Shown here: piece by piece, positions 48,281 to 60,311 of the stretch | Numbering within the stretch: position 1 is the stretch's first letter | Layout of the letters: each line of letters opens with the position of its first letter | Source: Setaria digitata | Taxonomy: Eukaryota > Nematoda > Chromadorea > Rhabditida > Setariidae | NCBI GenBank assembly: GCA_003640385.1 | Contig: RCAB01000012.1 | Coordinates: forward strand, 248,001-312,000 | Direction: 5' to 3' | DNA: 64,000 bases | Notes under the pieces: model-generated | Told to the model about the DNA's origin: nothing | The model's database searches: none | The model's input: only the letters and a program-made list of their open reading frames with translations | Position numbers and translations under genes: made by a program

Positions 48281-50464
48281 TCAATATCTAAAAAAAACCG
48301 TTGCTGGCAAGAAAGTATTGGTTTTATAAGGTGGTTTCCATAGTGTATGTGTTATTAGTTCACTCTTTCCATTCATCCAATAGCTGTCAATGATTATGTC
48401 ATCGTCACGGCAAAACTGAATCTGAATATGGTACGAAAGATTACGTTATAATCAATATAATTGTTAAAACAATTAACTAAATTTACTGGAACCTTGCATT
48501 TGAATTCTTTCGGTTCTCCTTCTATCTGATAGGCTGAGCGATAGCTCTCGTCGTAAAGTAGCAGCTTTTCGACATTAGCTGGCAGTATTTGTTGAAGCAG
48601 CAGCTTCAACTGTGACACATCTGGCCTTGAGATATAAGCTGCCACCAATTTTAGCCTTTGGGAATCCTTTAGCGAGGGATAACTTTTGAAAAACGTTTTA
48701 TTGGTTGTACTGACTGAATAGAGCGATGGAGCCAATGTCAAGTAAATTAAACGATCCAAACCATCTATAATGTATTGTAGTGATACTGTGTTTGGATAGT
48801 GAATACTAAATGTTCAGCATAATTATGTTGCAAAAGTTCACTTATGGCTTGAAAACATGCGTACGCTTCGTACGATGGAATCAGAGCACCCATCAAGCAT
48901 AGCCGTTCTAGTGTCTTCCGATATTTCGAACAAAGCAGCTTTAACACTGATCCTGTTACTACGACACCCTACAAGTTGCAGCCCGATATAATCACTCCTT
49001 ATCATGGATATTTAATTGAACGATGAAATGAAACATTGCTGAGGCATGATGGTTGATACCTGTAGCTTGATGTTATTAAGAGAAGTTGAAGCAAGCTGCT
49101 CCATCTGATATTCACGAACAATGTTTCTGCAGCATTTATCCTCATTATACCGTTGCTTGACATGAAGTAGATGCAATTTCGGGAACGAAGATAATAAATC
49201 GACGAGCGAATCATGGGTACTTCTGAATATTTGTTTCCTTGGGAGAAGAGATTAAAGTTAGTTTCTCACGATAAAGGTATTATTTGCTTGTTGTGGGGTA
49301 CTCTGAATCAATATTAGTCTATTTGCAAGGGATCAAAACAGTAACTTCATCGAAACAGAGTCTTCATGGGTTTTGGAATTCATTTACCATTCAAACTTTC
49401 ACTAACTTTATTCAACACTGAAACATTGAATTTTTCCCAGGCAGTCTAATATGCATTCGATATCCACTGATTTTTTTGTTATTAGTAAATTGAAATTTTT
49501 TATGTGCTATAATTCTTCATGCTTGAAAGCTATTGTGCGACCGCTTTTAAAAGCTGTCAAAGAAATTCGAACTGATAAACATTCGTTGATTATTCGTAAT
49601 TATTCCAGATTAATGAGAATATGTAAATTTAATTAATATGGTAGTAAGAAATTTTTTTAATCCTATAAATTACTTACTCAGCGAAAAAATTGCTGGAAAT
49701 ATGAAGTTCATCTACATTCACCAAATCGCGCAACAAAGAAACGTTATCCACGTTACGTAAGACACGTTCATCATGAATGGCCAATTTTCGGATCATTGGA
49801 CATCGTTTTAACAGTGGTACCAATACCATTTTCTACATGTACAAATTTTATAACATCTTTATTTGCATGTTAGTTTTTACTCATCCTGCCAAACAAAGAC
49901 TGAGCCTTTGTACATTAATTTCTCTAATCCCACTTGACCCTTTAATCAGCTGTCGAACTTCTAATGCTCGTTATTTAGCTAATATCTTTCTAAAAGGATT
50001 ACAAACGTATCGATTAACTGTATGTTGTCCTTCCACTTCTATTACAAAACTTTCTCCAGATAAAGTGATACCGTGAAGGCGAATCGAGCAGCACAATACA
50101 TCTTCCCACTAAAATTTTATTCCCAACTTTTCTTAATTCAATTCTTAACTTTAATCAGCTCCTTTCTTAAACATTCTATGAAGTGTTAATTTTCAAGACA
50201 ATTTCTTCTCTTGTCTTTTGCAAATAGATGACTGTGATGCAGAAATGGAATATGCGCAAATTGCATCTGCTAGAGTGGTCAGTTATTTGAAGTAATGGAA
50301 TTTTAGAAATTCCAAAACGCATGACACAGTGGTACCTTATTCAGTAATTTGTGAAAGGCAGTGCTGACAGCACCAAGTCGAATTCTACTTTTCACGTCGA
50401 GATATCGAAGTACACGCCAAATAACGTCTTCTGACAGAAGGCCTAACATCTTCACCAACTGCAT
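48281..50464 (-). CDS. F-box protein with leucine-rich-repeat-like C-terminal region
   Basis: Eight minus-strand exons in my model: 50464-50336, 50108-50051, 49960-49914, 49832-49678, 49222-49060, 48968-48842, 48764-48493, 48421-48281 (stop 48283-48281). Total 1092 bp, 363 residues. The first exon encodes an F-box (LLSEDVIWRVLRYLDVKSRI, then RLGAVSTAFHKLL), which would bind SKP1. Later exons are Leu-rich with LRR-like periodicity: VPLLKRCPMIRKLAIHD, LVDLLSSFPKLHLLHVK, LKLLCSKYRKTLERLCLMGA, GLDRLIYLTLAP. This is the usual plan of an SCF substrate receptor. Substrate unknown; no specific orthologue recognised. The junctions at 50051/49960 and 48842/48764 are the weakest: the donors A|GTTTTG and A|GTGAAC were chosen for phase. 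A stop six bases before the ATG in frame supports the start. Confidence 0.7.
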
Positions 50465-52133
50465 CAATTATTCGTTTTGCACACATCAACAGGAAATGCT
50501 CATTAGGAAGTAGCAGTTTCCAAAAACATTACAATTTCAGATAAAACAAAGAACTACTGTTTTGAACTTCTATCAAGTGTCTTGTAGTCGTGCTACATAA
50601 ACTCTTGCATCCTTATGTCCATCAGGAAGCAGAAACCAACCAACTTGCTGTCTCCGATGACGCTTTGTAGATTGAATAAATTCAACTTTTGAAAAAATCA
50701 CCTTAATTATGTAAATCATGTAACTCCGTGATACTAAAGAAGATTTGAATAATTCTGTTCATATCAACGAAAGCGAACTGAGCACTGCAAAGCTGCATTT
50801 GACGAAAGTCAACAAGAACGAAGAAGTGAATAATATCAGGAAATCTCGAGCATATCCTAGAAAGAAGTTGTTTTCATTTCATTTAGAAAGTAGTAAAAAC
50901 TGCTCGGTTATGATTGCAATTAGTTGTCTTTCTCATTATATTATCAGCAGCAACCGATTACTGAAGTGGTTATCAAGAAACCATTCACGAACGTTGCAGT
51001 TGTGAAAAAGTACAATTGTGATAGCTTGCTTAATTTTGCTTGCTGTTATCAGTAGGAATTGCATACAATGCGTATATGTGAAGTTTTATAAGTCAACAAA
51101 CTTTCATCATCTAAAAGGAGCATAACGTTGTGTTTACATTGGCACTATTCGTATTGTTCAGTAATTCTCGTTGTCACAACACATCAAATTTTTATTGAAT
51201 TCTGATGTTATTCAACTATTCATGCTTTAATTTTAGTTTAGATCCAAAATTTTTCCGGTTTCCTTACCCTAATATTCTGAAACTAACAGTTTCATTGAAA
51301 TTTTGTATTTCGGTTTATTTGGTTGAACCTACTTAAGTTGGATCAGTCAAGATTAGAGTAATTAATAATATCCATATCTATTTTTAACGTTTAAATTTAA
51401 ATGTAAGCATACAGTAATTGTACTACAGATTTCTAGAAATATTTGAGTAATATAAGCAGATAACTCTGACGCTACTGGAGAAATAATACGATCTTAATGC
51501 CACTCGAGAAAGGATGCGATCTCAGTGTTACTCAAGAAATGATACGATCTCGATCTGCTCGAGAAAGAAGAGGAGGGTGAGAGAGGAGTTGGTCATGTAC
51601 TAGTAACCTGAACAACACAATCACGTGAAACGATCCTTTTGTATGCCTACTTGAAGTTTAAATTTCACTTCTCAATTGATCTTGTCTCCCTGTTTCTCTC
51701 TTTGCAAATGTCTCAGTGCTCAAACATCTTCATGACAGATCGGGAATCGTTCCTTTATTCGACGACTGATTATCTTTAAATTCTTGTTAAAACTTTCCAT
51801 CAGCCACCTTGAGACACAAATGCCCCCTCATCAATAAGCCATGAAAGAATGACATAACTATTCGTTGTTCCCACAATGATTTCAAATGTAATTTGTGAAA
51901 TGATAATAATAAGTTCTCGTTTGTGTTGCTGTAAAGAGTAATTTGCAGATAACTGAAATGTTGTGAAATGAATTCGAGTATAGTCAAAAAAGGTTACATA
52001 GTCGTAACTGCTGTCCAACTGGTATGCATTTCCTTTTTTCTTTTTTCGAACTATTACTCTAAACTTGACAGATGTAAGATTATACATTTACAAACTCAAT
52101 CTGGATAAAACGAATTGTGGTCAGGGTACTTAC
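50465..52133. other. Intergenic stretch, contains a minisatellite, no gene confirmed
   Basis: A minus frame at 51800-52087 includes 45 codons after a TTTCAG acceptor, but I cannot join it to neighbouring exons. The plus frame 50745-51005 has no exon context. A 28-bp repeat lies at 51471-51570. Confidence 0.45.
51471..51570. repeat. 28-bp minisatellite, about 3.6 copies
   Basis: Units at 51471-51498, 51499-51526 and 51527-51554 plus a partial 51555-51570. Each carries the core ACT.GAGAAA followed by TACGATCT or TGCGATCT, diverged at several positions. The period is exactly 28 in all three full copies. Confidence 0.85.
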
Positions 52134-52224
52134 TTGTTGAACGACCAACCCAGGGAATGATCTTACAACGATCTCGATAATAATCGACAATGCTGCTTTC
52201 TAATAGTTCCAAACAAGCTATCAT
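52134..52224 (-). CDS. Orphan candidate first exon on the minus strand
   Basis: An ATG at 52224 opens 30 codons (MIACLELLESSIVDYYRDRC, then KIIPWVGRST) and ends at a consensus donor A|GTAAGT at 52133. Composition is protein-like. The donor phase (1) does not fit the F-box exon at 50464, so this may start a separate gene or be an untested 5' exon. No further exon was found. Confidence 0.3.
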
Positions 52225-52284
52225 TCTAACAGAAGCAAAAATTTGTTTTGATACGCGAATTGAATAAATCGCAGAGTAATTCAG

Positions 52285-53163
52285 ACTTTTTCATTCATCG
52301 CTTTGTTCGTCAGTTCATTCATTTGGAATAGCAATGATGTTTATATTCAAATCGGTTACAAAGGTTACGGTTGGCAAACATTAATTATTGCTTGTCTAAT
52401 TATCATATGGCTTATTAATGGAATTAGTCTGTTCGCACAATTAAGTGGCACTAATATATTCCAAGAGTACGGCAAGCTCAAGGTATCTCTTCGCCTTCTC
52501 TACTTTTTTCTAAAGTTTAATTCAGAAATTATGGTGAGTTGGAATTGATTAAAATCCCTTATTAATTATTGGTTTTTCGAACATATTGTTAATTTATTAT
52601 TTTCAATTTTAGACAAGGTTTCAGTTATTAATCATTTATGGATTCTGTGGATTAATCGTCATTGTTGCTGCTATTTTAGAAACTTGGAACAGCAAATTAG
52701 CGGCAAATGAAGGGAACAAACTTCTCCATCCACGTTTTGTTATTACTGCTGTAAATTATATTTTTGATTAAGAATGCAATCAAAATTGGAAGTTGGAACT
52801 TAATTTTGTTTTAAGGCGTATATCCATTTTAGAGCACCCATTTGAAATTAACGATGTTTTAGTGATCTAAATTATTAGTTCGTTTTTTAAGATTTATTAA
52901 TAGGAATTTCATGTAAGTTTAGCGATGTTATGCCATTATGAATATATTTTTTTTCGGTGGAAAAAAATTTTTTAACTTGGAATTCCCTTTTCCAGATGAA
53001 ATTTGCATCTAAAATTCAGCTGTTAAACGGTAGCTATTTCTAAGGAATTATTAAATAAGTTTTGAAAACTTAACGAAAACTCGAAGAAGATTAATTTCAG
53101 GTGTTTTGTTGGTTGCTTATTGTATCACATGTTATCATGATTTTAATTACTCTATTCATATAA
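52285..53163 (+). CDS. Small multi-pass membrane protein, 3' part, unrecognised
   Basis: Three phase-0 exons: 52285-52482, 52613-52750 and 53101-53163 (stop 53161-53163), giving 132 residues. Hydrophobic segments: TFSFIALFVSSFIW at the left edge, LIIACLIIIWLINGISLFA, LLIIYGFCGLIVIVAAIL, and VFCWLLIVSHVIMILITLFI at the C-terminus. That is a four-helix plan if the first is complete. No methionine occurs in this frame before the last exon, so at least one upstream exon with the start is missing. A short ATG frame at 51871 ending in a phase-0 donor (MISN) is one possibility only. No family recognised; tetraspan families such as claudin-like or MARVEL proteins share the topology but no motif confirms either. 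Confidence 0.6.
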
Positions 53164-56100
53164 TGGCATTAAATCGAGTCACAACACTACTTCCCTTCAT
53201 ATAGTATTTTGTTGTTCATTGTAATGTTTTAATTAAAATAAATCAAAGATGATTTTAATCGCTGAATCTAATTTACATCCTGTACACTTTAATGTAATTT
53301 AAAAAAGAAAATTTTTTTGAATGTTGAATATCGGAAGTGAAAGACGTAAATTAATCATTGTCAAAGCAGTTCAGAGCAGTGAAAGCAATACAGATTAAAT
53401 TCATTTGTTTAATTATTTGGCAAACTAATTAACCAATTTAATATTAATGAGAAAGGCTGTGCTGAAAACTTTTATATTTTCTTTGATTTGAAGTTCAAAT
53501 TTTTGAATAATCAAACATGTGATGAACGCGCGGAAAAAGTGTGTTATAAGTGAGCGTACGTGCCTCAAATATAAAATTTTTAGAAAAGGTAGAAATTTGT
53601 TAATTGTTTTGCACCATTATTATATTCATTTTAATTAAAATAAAGTAAGCGAATATATAGAGTGAAATAAATGAAACTGAATTAAGTATTAGTAATGTTT
53701 AGGATAAGCGATTTGCATTTGCATTAACAGCTTTCAATTCATAAAATTCTAAAAATAACAATCATTGGTTTTTGCTATTATCTTTCGATTAGTTACCGTT
53801 CTAATTAGAAGAATAAAGATTCTCTGCTATGTAAGATTGGTTCACAGTAAAATGTTCTCGAAAAGTGTAGTCTCGATTGTATTCATTGTTCCTAAAAAAT
53901 ACTCGACCTCAACAATCTAGTTCTTCCAGTTGTCGCCATTTTCAGCAAAAATTTAGTTTTGCTACCAAGAGGAATGTTTTGAAATCTTATCCATTTATTT
54001 ATCCAACTAACGAAAAACTCCATTGACCAAAGCTGAATACTTTTTGTTCTTCCAAAGCTTAACTCTTGTTTCTTTCTCTTTTTCTTTTCAATCTTTGTTC
54101 ATCACTTGATTAAAACATCAATGTTTAGTAGTAAGGCGAAGATGAAACCTTTCCGATATGCCATCTTTTTTTCATTCTAAATGACATCCTTTTATACATT
54201 TCAAGATTTCCCAGCAAACTTTCCGGTGTTGTTTTCTTCTCAGCTTTCTTTTATCTCTGTTGATTACCATAATTTTCATGATAAATATGATTACAATGAA
54301 ATTCCAAAAATCGATCAGTCATGGACTGCATTCAATAAAGTGTATATATTTTAAAAATGTGAAAAGTAAATTATCAAGAACAATCTTGCTATAATTCCCT
54401 CAGATTACTTTATTATTTACTCATTAGTCTGATTACCAATGATTTGTTGTAATTATGATAATTTTATAAAAGTAGAGTGATTATGAATCAGTAAAATAAT
54501 CAAAGATTATTTTTAGGTCATTAAAGACTCACTTAACAAATCTCAATAGTACTCTGTAGAACTGTAATTTCTCTCCATAAATTTTTTAAAATTATTGTTC
54601 TGCAAAATTATTCTTCTGCCTATTTGAAACAAAGCCGAACATAATTTTGTTTTCCGGATAACTTGAAATAAAATTGTTTATAGTGAAATTGAAATCCTAT
54701 TCTAGTGGAAAGTGAATTAAATCTGTCACAACAAATTATTCCTTTTCCTCTTTGCTTGAATAATGCTTTCAAGCTAACAAATGTAGAGCTTTTTTAATAG
54801 TTGGCAGAAAAAACGACGAAGAGACAAGATAACAAGCCAATAAGCCAAGCTAAGATTGGATAATTTTAGAATTTTGACTGCATCGGGTTTGGTTTTTGGT
54901 TGATTAGCTTACAGCTTCAACTTCTGAATTCTCACAATCTAACAAGCTTCGTCTGTCTTTTTTTTTGAGCAAAAGCTCATGAACTAATTTTAAAGGGAAT
55001 AGCAAATATGAAGAACATGCATAAAGCTGTAGAAGGAAATTCTGGTGGGAAACAAATTCTGAAGTTTCAAAGCAGTAACTGACGGTATGAAGATAATCTT
55101 GGATATCCCGGCGGAAAGACAGTGATAAGTAATGTTAAGACAAACAAAATCACAGTTGCCTGATAATTGACTGTACAAACAAAAACTAATTTTTTAGTCT
55201 GAAAAAACAAATCAAAAGAATTACTTCATAAACCTTTGAAGAGTTTGAAGCCTTTAATCCCTTCAAAGTTGTCTTCAGAAATAATTTTGTTGCTGATATT
55301 CTTCTATCCTTTGTTAACTACTCTATCCAACATTTGCAAAGTAATTTTGCTTCAATGTGACTCAAAGATATGATTAATTTGTGAGGCAGAAAAGATGGAT
55401 AATACTAGCCTGACAAATTTTTATGTAAAAAAGCACTGGAGATTTCTTGAACGTTTCGGATTGAAATCACGCTTTCCGTTGGGAATCAATTCAAATTCAG
55501 GCAATAAACGAAAGATAGAACGAGATAGGATGTTATACACTTCTGCATCACAAATTTAGTAATACATAGATAGTTCAATGTCCAAAATCACTTTATGCTG
55601 CTCGCTCTATTTGTGATAAGATCGCATCATTGATAAAATAGAATCTGATAAACTGCCATCCAAAATTGAGAATTACCTTCTCTTTCCATTTGTTGTGGCC
55701 ACTTCTGTTACACGACTATCACTATCAAGATTCAAGTTAAAGCCTCTAATCATTGCAGTTGGTACTTATCTAAATTTAGTTCATCCTGCAGAACTCGACT
55801 TTGAACTTAGTAGTTGGAAGTTGACCGGTATTAATAGAAGTAGCTTTTCTCAAACTCATTACTCACCAGAAAATTGCAGTTGTTATTGACAGAAGTCTTA
55901 AAGTCTAAAAATAGTTGCATAATCCATCGGATTAGAAATGTTTTCCTTTTTTTCTTTTCAGTAACTGTTTTAAATGTTTGACTTACTTTAATTTTCACTA
56001 AATTAGACCATACATCCGTTCAGTATTTTTATCAATCTTCCTTAGTCAACGAAAAAAAAATTTAGATTAAGTCTCAAAATTGGTAATTTTGCCGTAATGG

Positions 56101-57277
56101 ATTTGGAAATAATTTTTTGTAAGTGTTCAAAAACAAACTGTGCTTTGAAATTATTGACTGATTTTCTTGCATTTTTAGAAAAACTTTTAAAGAAGAAAAA
56201 AATATTGAGGAACCTCAGGAGACCTTTAGGAATAAATCTTGCTGAAAGTTTTATCTTTTTCCTCGAGATTGACGTCTTTGTAAACTATATATATTTATGC
56301 ATGGCATAGATTTATTTAACGCATCAGTGAGTTAAGTGGGAAGTCTGGAAATGCACTCATGTATTCGAAGACTTTTGCTCATTTAACTCAATTTTTGACA
56401 TTAAAACTTGAGAGATTATTGCAGACATTTCACGAGTGATCTGTAATTTCTTTCTGTCCTGAATTGATTGCTGAGGGAGTTTAATTTAGTGCATTTCATT
56501 TTTTAACATTTCAAATCAGTTTCAACCATTTTCAGCACTCAACTCCATCTTCATATTCAGTTTTTAAAGATTTATATTTCAATACCTCACTTTTATTCAA
56601 TATTTGCATAGGAACTTAATAGTGCTACAATGGAAAAAAATCTCAGTGGATAGATTAATCAAGGACAATTTTGCTCATAATATTCCATTACTACTTAGCA
56701 ATTAGGCAATTAAGTATTAAAACGAAATTAAAAAGAAAATAGCGGGCAAAATAAAGCAAAATGAGGTTATTGAACTTGTAAAGTTTTCGTGAAACAAAAA
56801 ACTTTTTTATTTCGCAGATAAAATTTCTTAATATTGTAATTAAATACCAAAATGGCTCTTGATAAATCAATTAAGAATGAGAGATGGAACAGCAGAAGTG
56901 TAGAGTTGTGGTGCAAATTTTTTGGAGAATTATTTTTTCCTGATTAAAGTTTGCAAATATTTTTAGAAAGAATTAAGAAAGTTAAGAGATAAAAATATAT
57001 ATAGCATTAATAAAAAATATCTCATCAAAAAGAATTCTAGACTAATCACATGATTTTTGAACTGGTCAAAAAGTATTCGAATTTATTTGGCGATGCTTTT
57101 TTATACGCGAATACATTCTATGCTTAATTATTATTGCAGCTGTAACGTAAATAATTCTAACACTAATTAATTGCATATTTATTTTTGTAAAAACCATTTA
57201 CAACAAATCCTTATTACTTCAGAGTGTATCACAAAAGGTTAAGACAATGTTTAATTAGTAATAAATTTAATTAGCAG
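53164..57277. other. AT-rich stretch without a confirmed gene
   Basis: About 4.1 kb, very AT-rich. Open frames at 55695-55889 and 56097-56309 (plus) and 54990-55178 (minus) have no splice context. An ATG frame at 56852 (MALDKSIKNERWNSRSVELW) looks protein-like but I cannot link it. Confidence 0.45.
53237..53242 (+). terminator. Poly(A) signal of the membrane protein gene
   Basis: AATAAA 73 bases after the stop at 53161-53163. Confidence 0.6.
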
Positions 57278-57460
57278 GCTCTGAGCACATCAGTAATTTC
57301 ACATGATGCGATGAAGACGAGTGCTTTTGAAAATAAGCAACGTAGTAATCAATCATCTGAAGTAGACAGTGATTATCTGAGAATAATCACTAAAGTTGAT
57401 CTGTTTATTAGACAAGAAACTGATGAAAAATTTGAACTGGGCATTTCGTGGATCGTTTAG
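57278..57460 (+). CDS. Candidate exon, 60 open codons, unrecognised
   Basis: After an acceptor TTAGCAG (ending 57277) a frame stays open for 60 codons to TAG at 57458-57460. The sequence is polar and varied (MKTSAFENKQRSNQSSEVDS, then DYLRIITKVDLFIRQETDEK), unlike the random AT-rich frames nearby. A donor TC|GTGGAT near its end has phase 2, which fits the first exon of the gene at 60312. It may therefore be an upstream exon of that gene, across a 2.9-kb intron. Confidence 0.35.
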   Translation, partial: ALSTSVISHDAMKTSAFENKQRSNQSSEVDSDYLRIITKVDLFIRQETDEKFELGISWIV

Positions 57461-60311
57461 CATTTGAAGGAAATTAGAGAGATGAATAAATAGGTTTCTT
57501 ATAAATGTTGCATGGAAATTCTACATTAAAGCGAATTATTCGCAGTTGAATTGTTTGGAAAGAAATCGACGATCATTCTTGCAATTCAACAATGAAAAAA
57601 TTTCAAAAAAAACTTTTAAAGTTGAGCTGTCACTTAAAATTACTTAGTAAGGTCTTCATTTTTTGGAGTTTCTCAAAAAGCATTGGATCTGTGAAAACTC
57701 GAGAAATCGATTAAGAAAAAGATGCACCAAAAAACGTCAACACTTTTCGCAGCCAAAAGACAACAACAAAATGGGCCTAATTCTTTTATATGACATTCTA
57801 ACAACTATTGCTTCAGAAGCTTTATCAGATTGAGCTATGAATACTCTCTTTATCCTATACAAATATCTGATCTTTAGCCTAATCGTTATCACTATCAGAC
57901 TACAAAAAAAAAGATATTTGAAAATTTCGTTGAATTTCATGAATAAATAAATTTATTTTTGATTTGAAAAAGTGCTAACTGTTATGATTTCTATTTTAAC
58001 CATGAAATATAAGTGAACGCTCAAACTTAATTAAGATTCATAATCTTAATAAGTAATTTAATTATTTTGCTTGCGACTATATATTTTCCATTCTTTTCAA
58101 CTGCTATTGTCCAAAATTTCGCTTTTTATGCATGCACTGCACTAAGGTGTTTTTTCCCAATGTTTGCATTGCAAATTTAATTCTATCAACTAAGGAAAAA
58201 CTTTATTTTGTACCCTTCGAGTCTAAGTTGCATCAAATTAAGGCTTATTTCTATTAGGGGAAGTGAGCCACAACTTGCTGAAGGAATGGCTTCTTTACAG
58301 CATTAGTGAAGGCAGCCTTTAATGATTCGTTTCCTGATTGCAACCTCTTACTATATCACAGCATTCATGCCTCCCTTTCTCTTTTCCAAGTAATTTATCT
58401 TACGGAACCAGGAGTTGGAACATTTCATATTCATATAAAGATAAGTGATAAGCGTGCTTATCATATTAATTAGAAGTTAATCCATGTATCGGTTTCATGT
58501 CTTTTACTGCCCTCTATTTCAAGCAGCAGAATTGTGTTATAGGCACTTCAAGAGTTTGCAAGATCAAGATTGAATATTAGTTGTAATAATTTTGATAAAT
58601 GCCTTCTTTGCTTCCTACAGTACTTAAGAAAAGTATATCATTTGATGGTATAAAAAATTTTTTCTAGCAAAAAGAGCAAAAATCAAGCAGCATTTCATTA
58701 GCTGGTTGTTTTTCGCTCTAATTTCATCATTATGCTTAATTAGTTTCGCATCGAAACTTAGTGTTCCCAAGCTCTTCGATAGTTAAATCGAATTTTGGAC
58801 CAGGTTATTTTTATTTGTTATTATTGAATGTGAAATTCGTAAGGTAAACAAAATATTCCAAAGCCGGCATGATTGATAGCAGATCTCGAGGGTTTAATTT
58901 ACTTTTGTTGCTCATAGAAATAACAGATGAAAAGCTGAACAGAGTTGTAGGCAGCGTTTTAGCTAACATTTTAAGTAGTGATAGATTCTGGATTAGCTCA
59001 CACCCAAGGGTTGCCTTATCAAACTTTTATTTGAAACTTTCAGAATAGGGAAAATTGACTGCGATTCTTCCTACCAAATGTCCTGCGAAAATGCTTTAGC
59101 ATATTGTTAATAAAAAATTTATCTAGCTCCTTCCAGTTAAATCATTTTTTAATTAAAGATTAGAATGATAAAAATTCTGTAAACGATATATTCATCATTT
59201 TTCAGGATGTTTGTTGAAAATCCATTGAAATTTCAATTCATTTTAGTAACAATGGATTTTCTGAAAGTTTTATTTCTTTGGATTCGAATTATCCAACCAT
59301 GAAATCCCATGGATTACCGTATGAATTCGACAGAAAACTTAATAGTTTTTTTTTTTTGCATTCTCCAAATTCTCATCTGCTTTTTCATTTCTTCTCATTT
59401 TCCGAAAAATTCTTTATTTTATAATCAAAAGATATCATCAAGAAGAAAGAACCATCTACACCTATATATATATATGCTGTTAGGTCTCGTGAAATTTTCA
59501 TTCTTTAATCTATTAAGTTCGATTTGAAATTCATTTTCCAAGCATTTGTTTATTATTGATTGAGGGCTATTTGAAAGTTTTAGTAACTGAGACATTTAAG
59601 ATAGAATTTTGAATCATATTTTGGTTGAATGAATATTTAAAAAATATATAAGTTATGTAACACGGAAATCGATTACATATACTGCAAATGTTTTTTTTTT
59701 TTTAATGATAAAAATGACTAATTTGTCTCCTCAGCGTGCTAATATTGAATTAATTTAATAATATGCTCGTTAAGATTTTAATAAAATGTTAAATTACCTT
59801 ACAATTTAATAAATCTGACGAAATCTTGTATTTTAGTATTTTGCTAAAACAACAGTTTTGTAAATGTGATATTTTTAAGATCCCAATTAGGTTCAGTTTT
59901 TGCTCTTTTTGTCAAAACTTTTAAGTTTTTAGATAGTGAGTGGTTTACAAACGTAAAATTGAAAAAATTCATTAGGATAATGTTAACGTCGAGATGATGA
60001 ATTTACCAAGATATCACTATTATCAAGCTATTCCAAGGAAATGTTGTAAAAATCAAATTAGCTTTCGAGCAGTGTAATTTTTTTTTTTTTTTTTTTGATT
60101 TATGAAAAGCAATCTTTTCTACTAACATAGAGAATGACTTAAGTTTAAAAAGTTATGGGCATAGATGCAGATATTAGTAAAGTCGAAATCCCAAAGCATC
60201 AATAACGGATAGCATTAATATCGCTCGGCTTTATACTCCGTAAGACTTAGTTTGTGCTTAGAAAATTCCACAAGGTATTTTCAAATTGCTCACTTCTCTG
60301 TTGATCTCTAG
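57461..60311. other. AT-rich stretch, possibly a long intron
   Basis: No linked exons found on either strand. It would be an intron if 57278-57460 joins 60312-60376. Confidence 0.4.

Noticed and set aside
49440..49590. Extra exon between the F-box gene exons (frame VDIECILDCLGKIQCF)
   Set aside because: Its phase does not match the flanking exons, which already join in phase without it.
50231..50290. Plus-strand frame WNMRKLHLLEW resembling an LRR
   Set aside because: Short, ends in a stop, and lies on the strand opposite the F-box gene; judged coincidental.
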